A stretch of 64,000 nt of DNA from contig NC_080701.1 of assembly GCF_030445035.2 (NCBI RefSeq), positions 11,808,739 to 11,872,738 on the forward strand, in the 5' to 3' direction. Positions 40,101 through 52,764 of this stretch are shown in pieces. The DNA is from Dasypus novemcinctus (Eukaryota > Chordata > Mammalia > Cingulata > Dasypodidae). Below the pieces are notes generated by a model that worked only from the letters and a program-made list of their open reading frames with translations, ran no database searches and had not been told where the DNA came from. How positions within the stretch are numbered: position 1 is the stretch's first letter; each line of letters starts with the position of its first letter. The position numbers were made by a program, and so were the translations under genes.

Positions 40101-41799
40101 AGATTCGTGTAGCTCAGCATATTCCAGCCAGGTGCTGGATGGGCCAAGCCTGGGACTATCAGTCACATGCTGTAGAGGCATTCCACGGCAGCTTCCATCC
40201 GAGAGCTTTCCTCCACAGCCACGGGCATGATTACCCTGGCCACATGTGGTTTAGCAAGAGGTAGAATCCCATCTACAAGGGCCGATGATCTACTGCGAAA
40301 GTGCAGCTTAATAGGAGCCACTGTGTGCAGCTGGTCCAACCAAGTGTCCTTTCTCAGGAGGCTGAACTCGACATAAAAGAGTTAGCCAGGAAACGGCTTA
40401 AAGGCTTCATTCATTCCTCTAAGTCTTCGGTTGCTGAAAGGAAGGACTCTCATGACTCAGGGGATACTCATGGACCAGCTTAATTACGGGTCATTGATAC
40501 AGTAGAGCAGGAGCCAGGAGAACATGCATTGAAAGGGGTCTGGAGACATCCGGTGCAGGCTTCCTTATCTTCCCATGACTGGGTTGGGTCACACAGGATG
40601 TGAGTTGTCTTTAGGTCTTGAACCAGTGCACCTGTGAAGCACTGTGGTGCCGAGAAGCCCAAGTCTGCTCCCCGTGAGGACTTCTTACAGTGAGCTGGTT
40701 GGATACACTACCCGTCTCCCACCTCCCGGGGTCCACTGAAAACCAGCTATAAATTCTAAATCCAATTATTAGTACTAACTAATGTTGTCAGACAGATGCC
40801 TCCTGCTCTAAAACGACTCATGAAGCCATGGTTCCAGAACATCATTAATCTTGGGTTAATCTTGTATTACCCAAGAGTCAATAGCTCTGGAGACAAACAC
40901 GTGGTCATTCCAAAGACTAGCTGAGATTAACCCAGGCAATGCAAAGACGAAGATGAGAAGGAACAGATTGGTTGACTCCGGACAGGGGTGCAAACTGGAG
41001 TAGGAATTCAACAGCTGCTGAGGAAGCTGTGATAACCAGTCCCTAGAATGGCATGGGAACCAAAGTGGCCTCCAGTTCCCTTAGATGGTCTAGCCACCTG
41101 GTACTGCATTTCTGTGTTCTGTGGCTGATCTTTGGAAGTCAAGATTTATTTCTTTCTTACTCCCCGTAAATCTTCATAGTAAGTTCCATTACTTGAGGAC
41201 ACCAAATCGTCTCACACTTCTAAAGGCTTAATAATGGCGCCAACAGTCTAGAGAACCACTTGAGCTCCTGTCTGCCCTAGTGTTATATACTGTTGCCATT
41301 GCTCAAACTGCCCCAACCTGCAGATTTTGGAAATTTTGCAATTGATAAGCATAGTATGTTTTTAGTCCTTCCTTTGGAATGATTTTCAATGGTTAAAACT
41401 TTTTCCTTCCCGCTTCCAATCTTCACTGTCTTTTTTGTGCATCATGGTATTTTTATCCTCAGTATAACTCAGATGCTAATCAGTTTTATCATGAAAAAGG
41501 CTGAGGTAGAGAAAGTAGCCTGGCAAAATGGAATTAGGCATTGGCAAGAGAGAACCTTTAAGGCCTCAGATGTACAGCCAGTGAGGAATTATGGTTGTTC
41601 TCCTCTTTTAATATGCTTTTTAAAAATAGAAGGAAAAAAAAGAGTAGGTGTTAGTTCAGAGCTTTGAAAGAGAAAAATAAAATGTAAGCAAAAAACTAAG
41701 AGTTTCTTAATTAATTCCATTGCAAGATATACTGTCTCTAAGAATCTTGGGAGCCTGACTAGGTCCTGTAACTCACAGCAACGGCACAGTAATCCAGAA

Positions 41800-42840
41800 G
41801 GCGTGGCATTGCGTGAGGATCAATATGTAGATCAGTGAAAAAGAACTGAGTCCAAAAATAAATCCTCACATTCATGGAGAATTTGTTTTGACCAGGATGC
41901 CAAAACAATTCAGTGGGGAAAAAGTAGTATTTTCAAAAAATGGTGCTGGATACAACTGGATATCCATGTGCAAAAGAATGAAATTAGACCTCTACCTCAT
42001 ACCATATATCAAAAATAAGTAAAAATGGGCATTAAACCTAAATGTAAGGACTAAAATCATAAAACTCTTAAAAGTAAAGTGCATAGGAATAAATCGTGGT
42101 GACCTTGGATTAGGCAATAGTTTCTTAAATATGACACCAAAAGCATAAGCAACAAAAGAAAAGGAAGAAATTGGACTACATTAAGAAACATTTGTACTTC
42201 AAAGGACACCATCAAGAAAGTGAAAATACAACCATAATGGGAGAAAATATTTGCAAATCCTATTTTTCATGAGGGACTTGTATCCAGAATATATAAAGAG
42301 CTCTTGTAACTCAATAATAAAAAGATACAGCCCAAGCAAAAAACAGGCAAAATGTGTAAACAAACATTTCTCAAAAAAAAAGACACCCAAATGGCTGATA
42401 ATAATTAGCACATGACAAGACGTCAGCACCATTAATCATTAAAGAAATGCAAGTGAAAATGGCAAAGAGGGAGAGCGGATGTGGCTCAAGTGGTTGAGCA
42501 CCTGCTTCCCACATGGGAGTTCCTATGTTGGGTTCCTGGTGCTTCCTAGATTAAAAAAATAAAAATAAATAAATAACAAGCGAAAAGCAAGAACCAATGC
42601 AGGGGAGCCAATGTGGCTCAGTGGTTGAGCACCAGCTTCCCACACACAACATCCCGGGTTCAATCCCCAGTTCCTGCTACCTCAAAAATAAATTAAAAAA
42701 ATAAAAACAAACCATAATGGGATACCACTTCACACCCACAAAGCTGGTTATAATAAAAAGATAATAACAAATGTTGTTGGGGATGTGAAGGAACTGGAAC
42801 CCTCATGTACTCCTGGCAGGATTCCAAACTGTCATGGAAT
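41800..42840 (+). mobile_element. L1 fragment, 3' part of ORF2, with SINE dimer inserted
   Basis: Typical distal ORF2 order: 'caattcagtggggaaaaagt', 'caactggatatccatgtgca', 'tcaaaggacaccatcaagaa', 'gacttgtatccagaatatat', then after the SINE 'gataccacttcacaccca' and 'actggaaccctcatgtactc'. Many stops and frameshifts; a dead copy. Sense orientation. Confidence 0.8.
42471..42714 (+). mobile_element. Dimeric DAS-type SINE nested in L1
   Basis: Left monomer 42471-42547 ('gatgtggctcaagtggttga'), linker 'aataacaagcgaaaagcaag', right monomer about 42601-42683 ('aatgtggctcagtggttgag', 'ggttcaatccccagttcctg') and an A-rich tail. It splits the L1 between 'gcaagtgaaaatggc' and 'accataatgggataccact', so it is younger than that L1. 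Confidence 0.88.
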
Positions 42841-43030
42841 AAGGGAAAAGACACAAAAATACCAAACTCAGGAATGAGAGAGGTTAAATCATTCTGAATT
42901 TTAACAGGTATTAAGAGACTAATAAGTGAATATTATGAACAACTCGATGCCAAGAAATTCAACAACTTAAGGTAAAATGCACAAATTCCTTAAAAGAATT
43001 TGCCTACCTATAAAACATGGAACAAAGAGA
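42841..43030 (+). mobile_element. Second L1 ORF2 fragment
   Basis: 'gaatattatgaacaactcga', 'tgccaagaaattcaacaact' and 'aaaatgcacaaattcctt' match the region just before the reverse transcriptase of ORF2, upstream in L1 of what precedes it here, so it is a separate insertion or rearranged piece. An (AT)n/(GT)n tract follows at 43089-43113. Confidence 0.5.
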
Positions 43031-43745
43031 GAAACATCACCTACAAGCCACAAGAAAATATGGCCTGTGTGTGAAACAGAATTTCAAAATATATATATAT
43101 GTGTGTGTGTATGTGAATATACAAGAAAAGTAGGTTATGGAATGATTGTTTCAAAGACATGGGATTTTGGGGAATTTATCTCTCTAATATTTTTATGTGT
43201 TTGAATTTTTCAATAAAGCTATTTTTATGTGGGAAAGAAAAATGAAAACAATTTTAAAAAGCATGACAGTAATTCAAGGTGTCTAAATTTAGAGTTTGAT
43301 TTTCGGTTGAATTGCTTTCATCTGTTTGAAAACTTAAAGCAGGAGCAATCATCTTAGACATGAAAGAAGAATCGTAATGATGATGCCAGAATTACACGGC
43401 TCTGCCAGTGCCTCTGTCATCTCCCATTTGCTCAGAATGTTGGAAGGGAGCCTTTGCCGTTGGGATGTAGAAATGAAGAGTCCTGGAGGAAAAGCCTATC
43501 TGTGCATCTCTTGCTGTATCTACTGAAAGCAGTGGATTAAATATTAAACGCAGTTACAGTGTCGCAAACAAATATCCAGAATCAACATTTGGCCTAATTG
43601 GAGAGGTCAACCTATGAACCAGTAGTCATTTTAATATTGGTCAAGTTTTCTCAATGATTCAAAGATAAATTCCCAACTGTTGTTTCACATGAAAAGAAAG
43701 AAAAGCATAGAGAAATACCAGGCAAGTGGTTACAAAAAGAATGCA

Positions 43746-44032
43746 GAGGGAAGCGGACTTGGCCCAGTGGTTAGGGCGTCCGTCTACCACATGGGAGGTC
43801 CACGGTTCAAACCCCGGGCCTCCTTGACCCGTGTGGAGCTGGCCCATGCGCAGTGCTGATGCGCGCAAGGAGTGCCCTGCCACACAGGGGTGTCCCCGCG
43901 TAGGGGAGCCCCACGTGCAAGGAGTGCACCCCGTAAGGAGAGCCGCCCAGCGCGAAAGAAAATGCAGCCTGCCCAGGAATGGTGCCACACACACGGAGAG
44001 CTGACACAACAAGATGATGCAACAAAAAGAAA
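43746..44032 (+). mobile_element. Long DAS-type SINE, sense, 3'-truncated
   Basis: Begins 'gagggaagcggacttggccc', keeps the tRNA-like head and GC-rich body, and stops after 'gatgatgcaacaaaaagaaa' without the usual last ~90 bases and A-rich tail. Little worn. Truncation at the 3' end is unusual for a retroposed element and may mean priming inside the A-rich 'caacaaaaagaaac' block. Confidence 0.9.
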
Positions 44033-44284
44033 CAATAAGAAATAAGAGTAAAAGGATGTATCAGGAGACCCCCAGGAAAGAGGTTCTGGCTAATATCACA
44101 AATATGCTGTCAAACATGCAAAAGTATAAAACGTGTCCATAAAAGTCTGGAAGCAATGATACCAAACTGCTAATTTTGGTTACTGATAGTAAACGCAGTG
44201 GGGTAGAGGGAGAGGATTTGGAGAAGGAGGAACTTTCACTCTTTACTCATGTATTTGTGTTCTTTGAAGTTTTTGCTGTGAGCA

Positions 44285-45415
44285 TATTTCCACATATTAA
44301 TATTTTTCAGCTTTATTGGGGCATAATTGTCATAACCATAAAATCAACCCATTTTCAGTGAACAGGTCAATGATTTTTAGGAACTTCACTGTGTTGTACA
44401 ACCACCACCGCATTCCAATTCTGGAATATTTCTACCCCTGTCGTTCCTCTCCAGGCACATGGTCTGTCTCCTCTGATAAATAAAGGTGGGAAACCCCTGT
44501 CCATCTTCAGTGGTGCTGATGTGCCTGGCTGGTTCACTGAATCAGTCACCAGTCTTTCCTTGGCTACGTTCATATACTTTATCTTAGCTCTAAGACTCAG
44601 AGAACCACTATCCTTTTCTGTCGCTATGGACTTGCCTTTTCTAGACATTTCATGTAAAAGAATCATATGACATGTGGTACTTTGCACCTAGCTTTTTTCA
44701 CTTTGCATCTTTTCATGTGCTTTTCTCATGAACCTTTTGAAGTTCTTCCATGTTGCAACATATATCAGTAGTTTGTGTCTTTTTAATCCTGGATAGTTTT
44801 CCATTCGGTAGCTAGAGCTCATTTAAACGTTTGCCAGTTGATGGACATTTAGGTTTTTTCCAGTTTGGGGACGTTGTGAATAAAGCCGTTGTGAAATATC
44901 ACTTACAAGCCTTTGTGTGGATGTATGTTTCATTTCTCTTGGGGAAATTTCTACCTGAAATTGGACCTGCTGGTTTGTGTGATAAATTGAAGCTTTTTAA
45001 GAAATGGTCACACTGTTTCCCAAAGTGGCTCTACCGTTTTACAGTCCCACCAACAACGGATGAGGGAGGCAGTTTCTCCATATCCTTGGTTGCTATTGTC
45101 AGCCTTTTTTCTTATGGCCATTTTAGTAGGTGTGAAATTAGTGCTCTCGGTGGGTTTAATTTGTATTTCTCTTATGAATAATGATGTTGAACATTTTTTT
45201 TTCATGGGCTTTTAGCCATTTGCCATTTGTATATCTTCTGTGGTGAAATGTCTTTTCAACCTTTTTGTCTATTTTTTAAATGGGATTTTCTTATTACTTT
45301 TGAGTTTTAAAAGTTCTTTATATATTCTGTGTACAAATCCTTTATCAGTTATATGCATTGTAAATATTTTCTCTCTATCTGTGGTCTGTCTTTTCATTTT
45401 CTTCATGGTGTTTTT
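44285..45415 (-). mobile_element. L1 3' part (end of ORF2 and 3' UTR), antisense
   Basis: Starts with 'cagctttattggggcataat' (inverted 3' UTR) and goes on through 'tccattcggtagctagagct', 'gtttgccagttgatggacat', 'gttttacagtcccaccaaca', the classical inverted order of an L1M-type element, to 'tcctttatcagttatatgca'. No intact frame. Confidence 0.8.
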
Positions 45416-45424
45416 TAAAGTGCA

Positions 45425-48400
45425 AAAGGAGTTAAGAGAAAGGATGCAAATAAATAAAATCAGATGAGAAGGGTGACATTACCACTGATCCAGCAGGAAA
45501 AAAAAGAAATCTTAAAAGTATACTATAAACAACTGTACACCAACAAACTTGACAATATTGATGAAATGGGCAAATTTCTGGAAACACATGAACAAACCAC
45601 ACTGACCCTAAGAGAAATAGAAAATCAATCACAAGTAAATAAATTGAAGCAGTCATCAAAGACCTCCCCAAAATGAAAAGCCCAGGATCAGAAGCCTTCA
45701 CAGGTGAATTCTACCAGTCATTTAAAGAAGACCTGAACCAATCTTGCTCAAACTCCTCCAAAAAATTGAACAGGAAGGAATGCTACCAAACGTATCCTAT
45801 GACGCTAACATCACCCTGCTACCAAAGCAAAATAAAGATATTACTAAAAAAGAAAATCACAGACCAATTTCTTTAATTAATATAGATGCAAAATTCCTCA
45901 ACAAAATACTTGCTAACCAAATCCAAAACCACATTTTAAAAATTACACATCACAATCAAGTGAGCTTTATATCAGGTATGCAAAGATGGTTCAATCAGTG
46001 TAATACACCACATTAATAAATTGAAGGAAAAAACCACATGATCGTTTCAATAGATGCATAAAAAGCATTTGACCAAATACACCATTCCTTTCTTGATAAA
46101 AAACACTTTGAAAGATGGGCATAGAAGGAAACTTTCTAAATATGATAAAGTGTATATATGAAAAATCCACAGCTAACATTGTACTCAATGGAGAAAGCCT
46201 GAAGGCTTTCCTGCTGAGATCAGGAACTAGACAAGCATGCCCATTCCTCTACTGTTATTCCATATAAAAGGGGTGGCTCAAGCCTCAGAAGCACCAGCTC
46301 TCCGCCTTCCACCACAGAGAGGATTTCGGCCACGGCCAGGCTTGGATCCACCACAATCTGAGGAGCTTCCCCACATAAGTCCCTATTAAATGCTCTTCCG
46401 CTTGCCAAAAAAAAATAAAAGGCGCTTAAATAGGAAAGGAAAAAGTAAAACATTTGCTATTAGCTGATGATATGATCCAAAACTTAGGAAATCCTGAAAA
46501 ATCCACAAAAAACGATTAGAACTTATAGATGATTTCCCCAAAGTGGCAGGATATAAGATTAATACACAAAAATCAATAGCATTTCTCTGCCCTACTAATT
46601 AGCAATCTGAGGAAGAAGTCAGAAAAAATTTTCATTCACATCAGTGCCTAAAAGAATCAAATATTTAGGAATCAGTTTAACCAAGGACATATTCAGAAAA
46701 CTATAAAACATTGCCTAAAGAAACCAAAGATGGTCTAAATAAATGGAAGGCTATTCCGTGCTCATAAGTTAGACTAAGTGTCATTAGGATGTCAATTCTA
46801 CCCAAACTTACCTAAAGATTTAACAGAATACAGATTAAAATTCCAATCTCCTTCTTTGTAGAATTGGAAAAGCCAATTATCAAATTTATCTGGAAAGGTA
46901 AATGTCCCTGCATAGCCAAAAATATCTTTTAAAAAAAGAACAAAGTTGGAGGACTCACTTCCAGGCTTTAAGACATATTATCTAGCTACTGTGGTAAAAA
47001 CAATAGGGTACTGGTATAAAGATAGATTGACCAATGGAATCAAATCGAGAGTTAGGAAATAAACCCTCACATGTATGGTCACATGATTTTTGACAAGGCT
47101 GTCAAACCCACTCAGCTGGGTCTGAACAGCCTGTTCAACAAATAGTGCTTGGAAGACTGGATATCCATATCTAAAAGAAAATAAAAGGACTCTGCCTCAC
47201 ACCTTATACAAAAATTGATTCAAATGGATCAAGGACTGAAATATAAAAACTAGAAACATAAAACTCATAGAAAAAAAATATAGAGAAACATCTTCAAGAT
47301 CTTGTGGTTGGTGGTGGTTGGACCTTACACCCAAAGCATGAGCAACAAAAGAAAAACATAGATAAATGGGACCTCTTCAAAATAAAACACTTTTGTATTT
47401 GAGGCAATTTTGTAGAAAAGGTGGAAAGATAACCAACTCAATGGAAAAATCTTTGGAAACCACATATCTGATAAGATTTATCTCCATGTTATAAAAAGAG
47501 ATCACACAACTAAATGACAAAATGACAACCCAAGTGAAAAATAAGCAAAAGAATTGAATAGGTTTTTTTCTGAAGTGGAAATACAAATGGCCAAAAGGCA
47601 CATGAAAAAGATATTCAACAACAGTAGCTATTAGGGAAATACAGATCAAAACTATAATGAGATATCATCTCACACCATACAGAAAGGCCATTATTAAAAA
47701 ATTAAAAAACCAAAGACACAGAAAACTGCAAGTTCTGGAGAGGATGTGGAGAAATAGGAAAACTGCTGCTGGAAGGAGGGTAAAATGGTGCAGCCTCTGT
47801 GGAAGATGATTTGGCTGTTCCTCAGGAAACTAAATGTAGAAATGCCATATGATCCGGCAATCCTGCTACTAGGAATATATTCAGAAGAACTGAAATTGAG
47901 GATGAACAGATATTGACACACTGATGTTCATAGCAGCATCATTTGCAATTGCTAAAAGAGGAAAACAATCTAAATGTCTACCAAATGATGAATGGATAAG
48001 CATGAGGTGGTATATTCATATGATGGAATATTGTTCAGCTGTAAGAAGAAATCAATTAGGGAAGCACATGACAACATGGAGGAAACTTGAGGATATTATG
48101 TTGAGTGAAACAAGCCAGGCACGAAGGATGACTGCTGTATAGTCTCCCTGATGTGAACTAAACACAATAAGCAGACTTGAGGAGTTGGACTGGTGAGAGA
48201 TGGAAGGTGGGATGAGAAGGGGAAGATGATGCTGGAGGCATGTAGGATGTTTAATAGGGTCAAACGGAAATATGTGGTGAAGGGTGGACTTGATGGTGAC
48301 ACATTGTAATGAGTGTAACACTGTTGGCTTATGGGTGGGATTGTGGTTGTAATGAGTAGTCTAGGGAGGTTACTGTTAGGTGGAGGATGGCTGAGGATAA

Positions 48401-48625
48401 TAGAGGGAATGTGTAACAATGATTTTGGAAGTAGATGAGGATTGTGGTTAATAATATAAATAAAGGAATGTTCCTCTACTATATGGTGTTAAGAATGTGG
48501 TGATACATGGGATAAATATAACTAACATAATTTATAGACTATTTAATTAACAACAACATTGTAACGTTTCGTAGCAAAAGCAAAGTTGGTACTGTATTGA
48601 TCCTAAAGGCGAAAAAAAAAAGAAT
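45425..48625 (+). mobile_element. 5'-truncated L1, ORF2 reverse transcriptase to 3' UTR, dead
   Basis: About 3.2 kb in sense orientation. Frames carry reverse transcriptase wording ([19 protein letters not shown] in 45744-46016), later the distal ORF2 words 'gttcatagcagcatcatttg', 'gatggaatattgttcagctg', 'gatattatgttgagtgaaac', then a G-rich 3' UTR and an A run at 48613-48622. Stops and frameshifts throughout. An LTR-like insert interrupts it at 46262-46416. Confidence 0.88.
46262..46416 (+). mobile_element. Poly(A)-tailed LTR-like (endogenous retrovirus-type) insert within L1
   Basis: About 155 bp that break the L1 between 'ctctactgttattc' and 'aataaaaggcgcttaaa'. TATAAAAG at 46263-46270, about 115 bases of GC-rich sequence, ATTAAA at 46385-46390 and an A run from 46407, 16 bases behind. 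This is the layout of the U3-R part of a retroviral LTR ending at its own poly(A) site. Some 50 bp of L1 present in remembered consensus seem missing at the site. No coding content. The retroviral origin is inference. Confidence 0.5.
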
Positions 48626-48929
48626 ATGGAGTTTGGCATTGTGAGATATGAATATGATTAAGCATTTTTTTCTCTTCATTTTTTTCATTAATGAGGAGAC
48701 CTTGACTGTGTTGTTTCACTAATCTGTGTATCTTTCTGAACACTAGAGGAACAACTGAGTTAGTTGGAATTAGACGAGATAAAAATGCCTACAATTAAAG
48801 ATGGTCAAGTCAAGTCGAAAAAAGAAAGAGTGCCTGGACAGAACTTTTTAGGAGTAATGCTTCCATAACTTGTTGAGCTGCCTTTTCCTGTTATTTTATG
48901 TATTTGAATTTGAAATACAGTTTGAGTAT

Positions 48930-49533
48930 AAATTTTTTCTAAAGTGCAAGGATTTTTAAATTTTGACAAAGTACAATTCGTTAGTTTACCCTTTTATGAA
49001 TTGTTCTTTTGGTGCCGAACTTTTTGCCTAACCCAAGGTCATGAAAATTTTCTCCTGTGGTTTCTTCTAGGTTATAAGTGTAACTTTTAGATTTAGGTCT
49101 ATGATCTGTTTTGGGTTATATTTTATGCATAGTGTGAATTAGGGGTCTAAATTAATCTTTTTGCACGTGGCTATCCAATTGCCCCAGCTCTAATTGGTTG
49201 GAAAAACTTTCTCCATTGAATTGACTTGGCACCTTTGTTGAAAATCATTTGACCACAGATGTAAGGGTTTATTTCTGGACTCTCAATTCTGTACCACTGA
49301 TCTACATGTTTATACTTATGCCAGTACCAAACTATCTTGCTCACTATAGTTTGATACATAGTTTTGAGATCGGGAAGTATAAATTCTACAAATTTGCTTT
49401 GCTTTGTCAAATTGTTTTGGCTATTCTGGTTCCTTTGAATTTCCCTAGGAATGTAGCATCACCTTGTCAGTTTCTGAAAATCCGCCTCCTGGGATTTCGA
49501 TAAGGACTGCATTGAATCTATAAACCAGTGCAG
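48930..49533 (-). mobile_element. L1 fragment, antisense, left part
   Basis: Inverted L1 wording: 'ttgcctaacccaaggtcatg', 'ttctcctgtggtttcttcta', 'gtggctatccaattgcccca', 'gtaccactgatctacatgtt', 'gggatttcgataaggactgc', 'attgaatctataaaccagtg'. Continues at 49965 after an inserted element. Confidence 0.75.
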
Positions 49534-49964
49534 GGAGTGTGCTGGGTAACTTTATGTGTCAGCTTTGCCCAGGTTATGGTGTCTAGTTGTTCGGTCAAGC
49601 ACTGGCCAAAGATATTGCTGTGCAACGGTTTTGTAGATGATTAGCAGCTGCAGCCCACTGGCTCTAGTAAGGGCGAAAACCCTGCAGAACGTGGGAGAGC
49701 CTCTCCCAATCACTTCAAGCCTTAAGCGTAAGAACTGTTTTCCAGAAAAGAAGAAATTCTGCTCAAGACTGTACCATACCAACTACCTCCCAAGTTCCCA
49801 GCTGGCCTCCCGACAGATTTCCGCCTTCCCAGCGCCCCCACTATGGTGTGGGTCAGTCTTTAAAATCTGCCTACATAAAAATAAATAAGTAGATAAACAA
49901 ATGTATATGCACAAGCACATGTATGTGCATCCTCTTTGTTCTCTTTCCCTGGAGAACCTTGATG
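49534..49964 (+). mobile_element. Old repeat inserted in antisense L1 (family unassigned)
   Basis: 'gctgggtaactttatgtgtc', 'agctttgcccaggttatggt', 'tcggtcaagcactggcc' up to 'ccctggagaaccttgatgg' is the order of a widespread mammalian repeat, which here splits the L1. A small low-complexity stretch (49875-49930) is in its 3' part. I do not name the family. Confidence 0.55.
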
Positions 49965-50865
49965 GACACAGAGAACTGCCATCTTAACAGTATTGATTCT
50001 CATCCTTGAACGCAGCATGCCTCTCTCTTTATGTAGATCTTTAATTCCTCTCAGCAGCGTTTTGGGGTTTTCAGAGTACATCTTGCACTTCTTTTGTTAC
50101 ATTCACTCCTGAGTATTTTATTCTTTTTGGTGCTACTGTGAATAGTATTGTTTTCTTGATTTCATTTGGATTGTTCATTGCTTATAGAAATGAAACTGAT
50201 TTTTGTTTACTGATCGTGTATCCTGCAAGCTTGCGGGATGGGCGTGTTGTGTGTGTGTGTTTCTTAGGACTTTCTATGTACAGACGTTGCCATTTGTGGA
50301 TAGTTTACTTCTTCCTTGAATGCCTCATGTCTTTTTCTTATGTGATTGAACTGGCTAAAACCTAGTAACAATGTTGAATAAAAGTAGTTCGAGTAAGATC
50401 TTTGTCTAAGCGAAAGAATTGTCTTTTACCATTAAGTATGACGTTGGTTATAAGATTTTGTAGATTCCCCATATCATGTTGAAAAGTTTTCTTCTGCTCC
50501 TAATTTGTTGAGAATTTTTATAATGAATGGATGCAGATGCTGTTGTCAAATGCTTTTTTCTGCATCTCGAGATGATTGTGTGGTTTTTCTCCCATTATTC
50601 TGTTAATATGGTATATGACATGAACTGGTTTGCACATTTTAAATCTTCCTTGCATTCCTGGGGTAGATCCTACTTGATCATTATGTATAATCCTTTTATA
50701 TGTTCCTGAAACCCATTTGCTATTTTTTTTAGGATTTGTGCATCTATATTCATGAATTTCCCTGCGACATCTTTACGTGGCTTTGGTATCAGGCACAATA
50801 TACTGGATAATAAAAGAGATACTCTCTGGCAAACAAGTTTGATTTGTGGAAATCCTTATTAATGA
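49965..50865 (-). mobile_element. L1 fragment, antisense, right part
   Basis: Resumes with 'gaactgccatcttaacagta', 'attgattctcatccttgaac' and goes on through 'cctgcaagcttgcgggatgg' and 'gattgtgtggtttttctccc', 'cttgcattcctggggtagat', inverted ORF2 wording. Dead copy. Confidence 0.75.
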
Positions 50866-51845
50866 AAAAGAAAACTGGACTTCACTGGTTATTCTGCATA
50901 TAAGAATCATTTTCCACATTTTATTTCCCTGCATCCTTGTCCTCAGCCTAGTTTGGGAATTCTCCTAGATGTCTTTGTACCTCCTTCGGAATAATTCAGT
51001 GGTCCCCTGAGGCAGGGGATATAAACACATCTCCACCCTCGGGTTCCCTCCCCACACCCCATGATTTTTAAGTTTTTCCCGGCTTTTTCTGCATACTTAC
51101 TTCTCCAGTTGAAATTCAGGATCATTTTGCCATGTACTCCCCCAAATTCCTGTTAGTGTTTTTATCACAATCACAGTTAAACATACAGGTTAATTCATGG
51201 ATAAAACCTTTTCAGTACGAAGTCTTCTCATCCAAGAACACAGTGTCTGTCTGCTTTTTTCAAGTGTCCTCACATGTCCCTTGGCAGGCCTTCCATGTGT
51301 CCCCGTCCATTTCTGGTGAAGTTCATTGCAGGTACTTTAAGTTCACTTTATCTTGAAGTTATCTTAAATGGGACCTGACACTTCTGTTTTCAGCTGATTA
51401 TTTTCAGTAGGAAAGCTTTTTGTTTTTTTACTATTAATTTTATAGACAATCCACGTACTGGCATCCCTTGCTTCTGATTTTTCTTTTTCAGTTGATTTTC
51501 CTGTTTGCTTTCTAAACCCATATCTGCAAATACTTTGGCCTCCCGCTTTCCAATCAGCACACCCCTTCTCTTTCACTTGCTAATCGCTCCGGCCAGTGTT
51601 TCCAGAATACTGTTAGAGCGTCATCACACAGTGGCAAGCATGGTTACTGGTAGTTTTTGGTTTATGAGTGGGGACATTTGCACCAGTCAGCAGACTGAGG
51701 CAGGCGGCCCACAGCTGAGCTTTGAGGACCGCTGACCTGTATCAGCTGACTTCTTCACTCTGATCTTGCACATACCGCTTATTTCCAGGAGCCCAGCTCA
51801 ACAGGAGGCCAGTCCAATTTCCTAAGATCCCGAGTCAGGCTGGAC

Positions 51846-51863
51846 CCCCCCCCCCCCCCCCCC
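51846..51863. repeat. (C)18 homopolymer
   Basis: An uninterrupted run of about 18 C after 'caggctgga' and before 'gttaccaaca'. Just past the DUSP4 poly(A) site. Long C runs are rare in mammalian DNA and are error-prone in sequencing; the exact length should not be trusted. Confidence 0.85.
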
Positions 51864-52260
51864 GTTACCAACAGCGGGTGTCCCAGGGGCAGGAACCCTC
51901 CTTGGGCCCTCGTCACTTGGTGCTTGGACTTCAAGGTGGCCTCTCCCACTGGGGAGCCAACCTGGGGCCCACACCCTGTGCCCTCTCTCATCACCCGGCT
52001 CTCCCTGGTCCATCTCTGCTGGAAACTGGCCTGGACGAACCAGGCTCCCAGCGATCACTGCCCGCGCTCTCTCACCTTCCCTGAGTGGGGTTCAGGGAGC
52101 AAAAATGTGCCTCCCTGGTTTTAGCAGCTGGTCTCCACTGCACATACTCCTGGGCACAAGAGATTATTTCATGATCTAGATCTTCCTCCCCTTCGAAGAC
52201 ACGGTAGCAGGAGAGAGTTCAAGGAAATGATCAATCAAGCCAGAGGTGGTCGAAAATGTA

Positions 52261-52266
52261 TTTATT
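52261..52266 (-). terminator. DUSP4: DUSP4 distal poly(A) signal
   Basis: On the - strand AATAAA within 'gaaaaataaatacattttcg'. Cleavage would fall near 52240-52248. Another AATAAA-like run is about 30 bases upstream (52291-52300). Chosen as the distal end because no further signal of this quality follows for some distance. Confidence 0.6.
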
Positions 52267-52764
52267 TTTCTTCCAAGGATCTCTTTCAAGCAATAAATAA
52301 AAACAGACATGTTGACTTTTCTAAAAAACCAAACCAAACAGAAACTCCCTAACGTATGTACACCCTACAGAAACGCAGGCACATCAACGCTAGAAAGGGC
52401 ATCCCTCTGAAAGATGAGGCTATTTACACAAGTGGCAAGTATTGCATTGCTCTGTCCTGGAAGAAGTCTCTTCCTTGGATGACGAGCTCTAAGGAAGAGC
52501 AGGGTACTTCTGGGGTAGGGGACCTTCAAGGAGGTGAAATGTCCCATCTTTCTTGATGGTCAGTGAAAGCGTCAAGGAAAACATCTACATGTAGACACTG
52601 CACTCAGTTACCCAATCATGCTGCAGGCAAGAGCAGCTGACTTCAAGGAGCAAGAAAAGTGTGCCCTATCCTAGGGGTCTCCTGCTCCTTGAGGAGTTCC
52701 CAAGAGGGACCCTCTTGTCCCTCAAGCTGGCTCTATGCCACCAAGAGCTGGCCTTGTAGAAACC

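Larger units (their letters stand above)
32661..52239. other. TNKS-DUSP4 intergenic region, no gene seen
   Basis: About 19.6 kb between two convergent genes. I see no conserved open frame, tRNA or other RNA gene. Interspersed repeats fill much of it (listed separately). Stretches 33270-34800, 37200-39520, 40110-41790, 43050-43740 and 50870-52240 show no repeat I can name beyond small MIR pieces; among them 38960-39240 and 40740-40960 look unique and could be regulatory, which the sequence alone cannot show. Confidence 0.75.

Noticed and set aside
45464-46016. Active L1 ORF2 or a domesticated reverse transcriptase gene
   Set aside because: The frame is broken many times, the element is 5'-truncated and the LTR-like insert disrupts it.
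44285-48625. Head-to-head L1 pair as one twin-priming inversion
   Set aside because: Twin priming would invert the upstream part of one element. Here both halves contain the distal ORF2/3' UTR region, so they are separate insertions.
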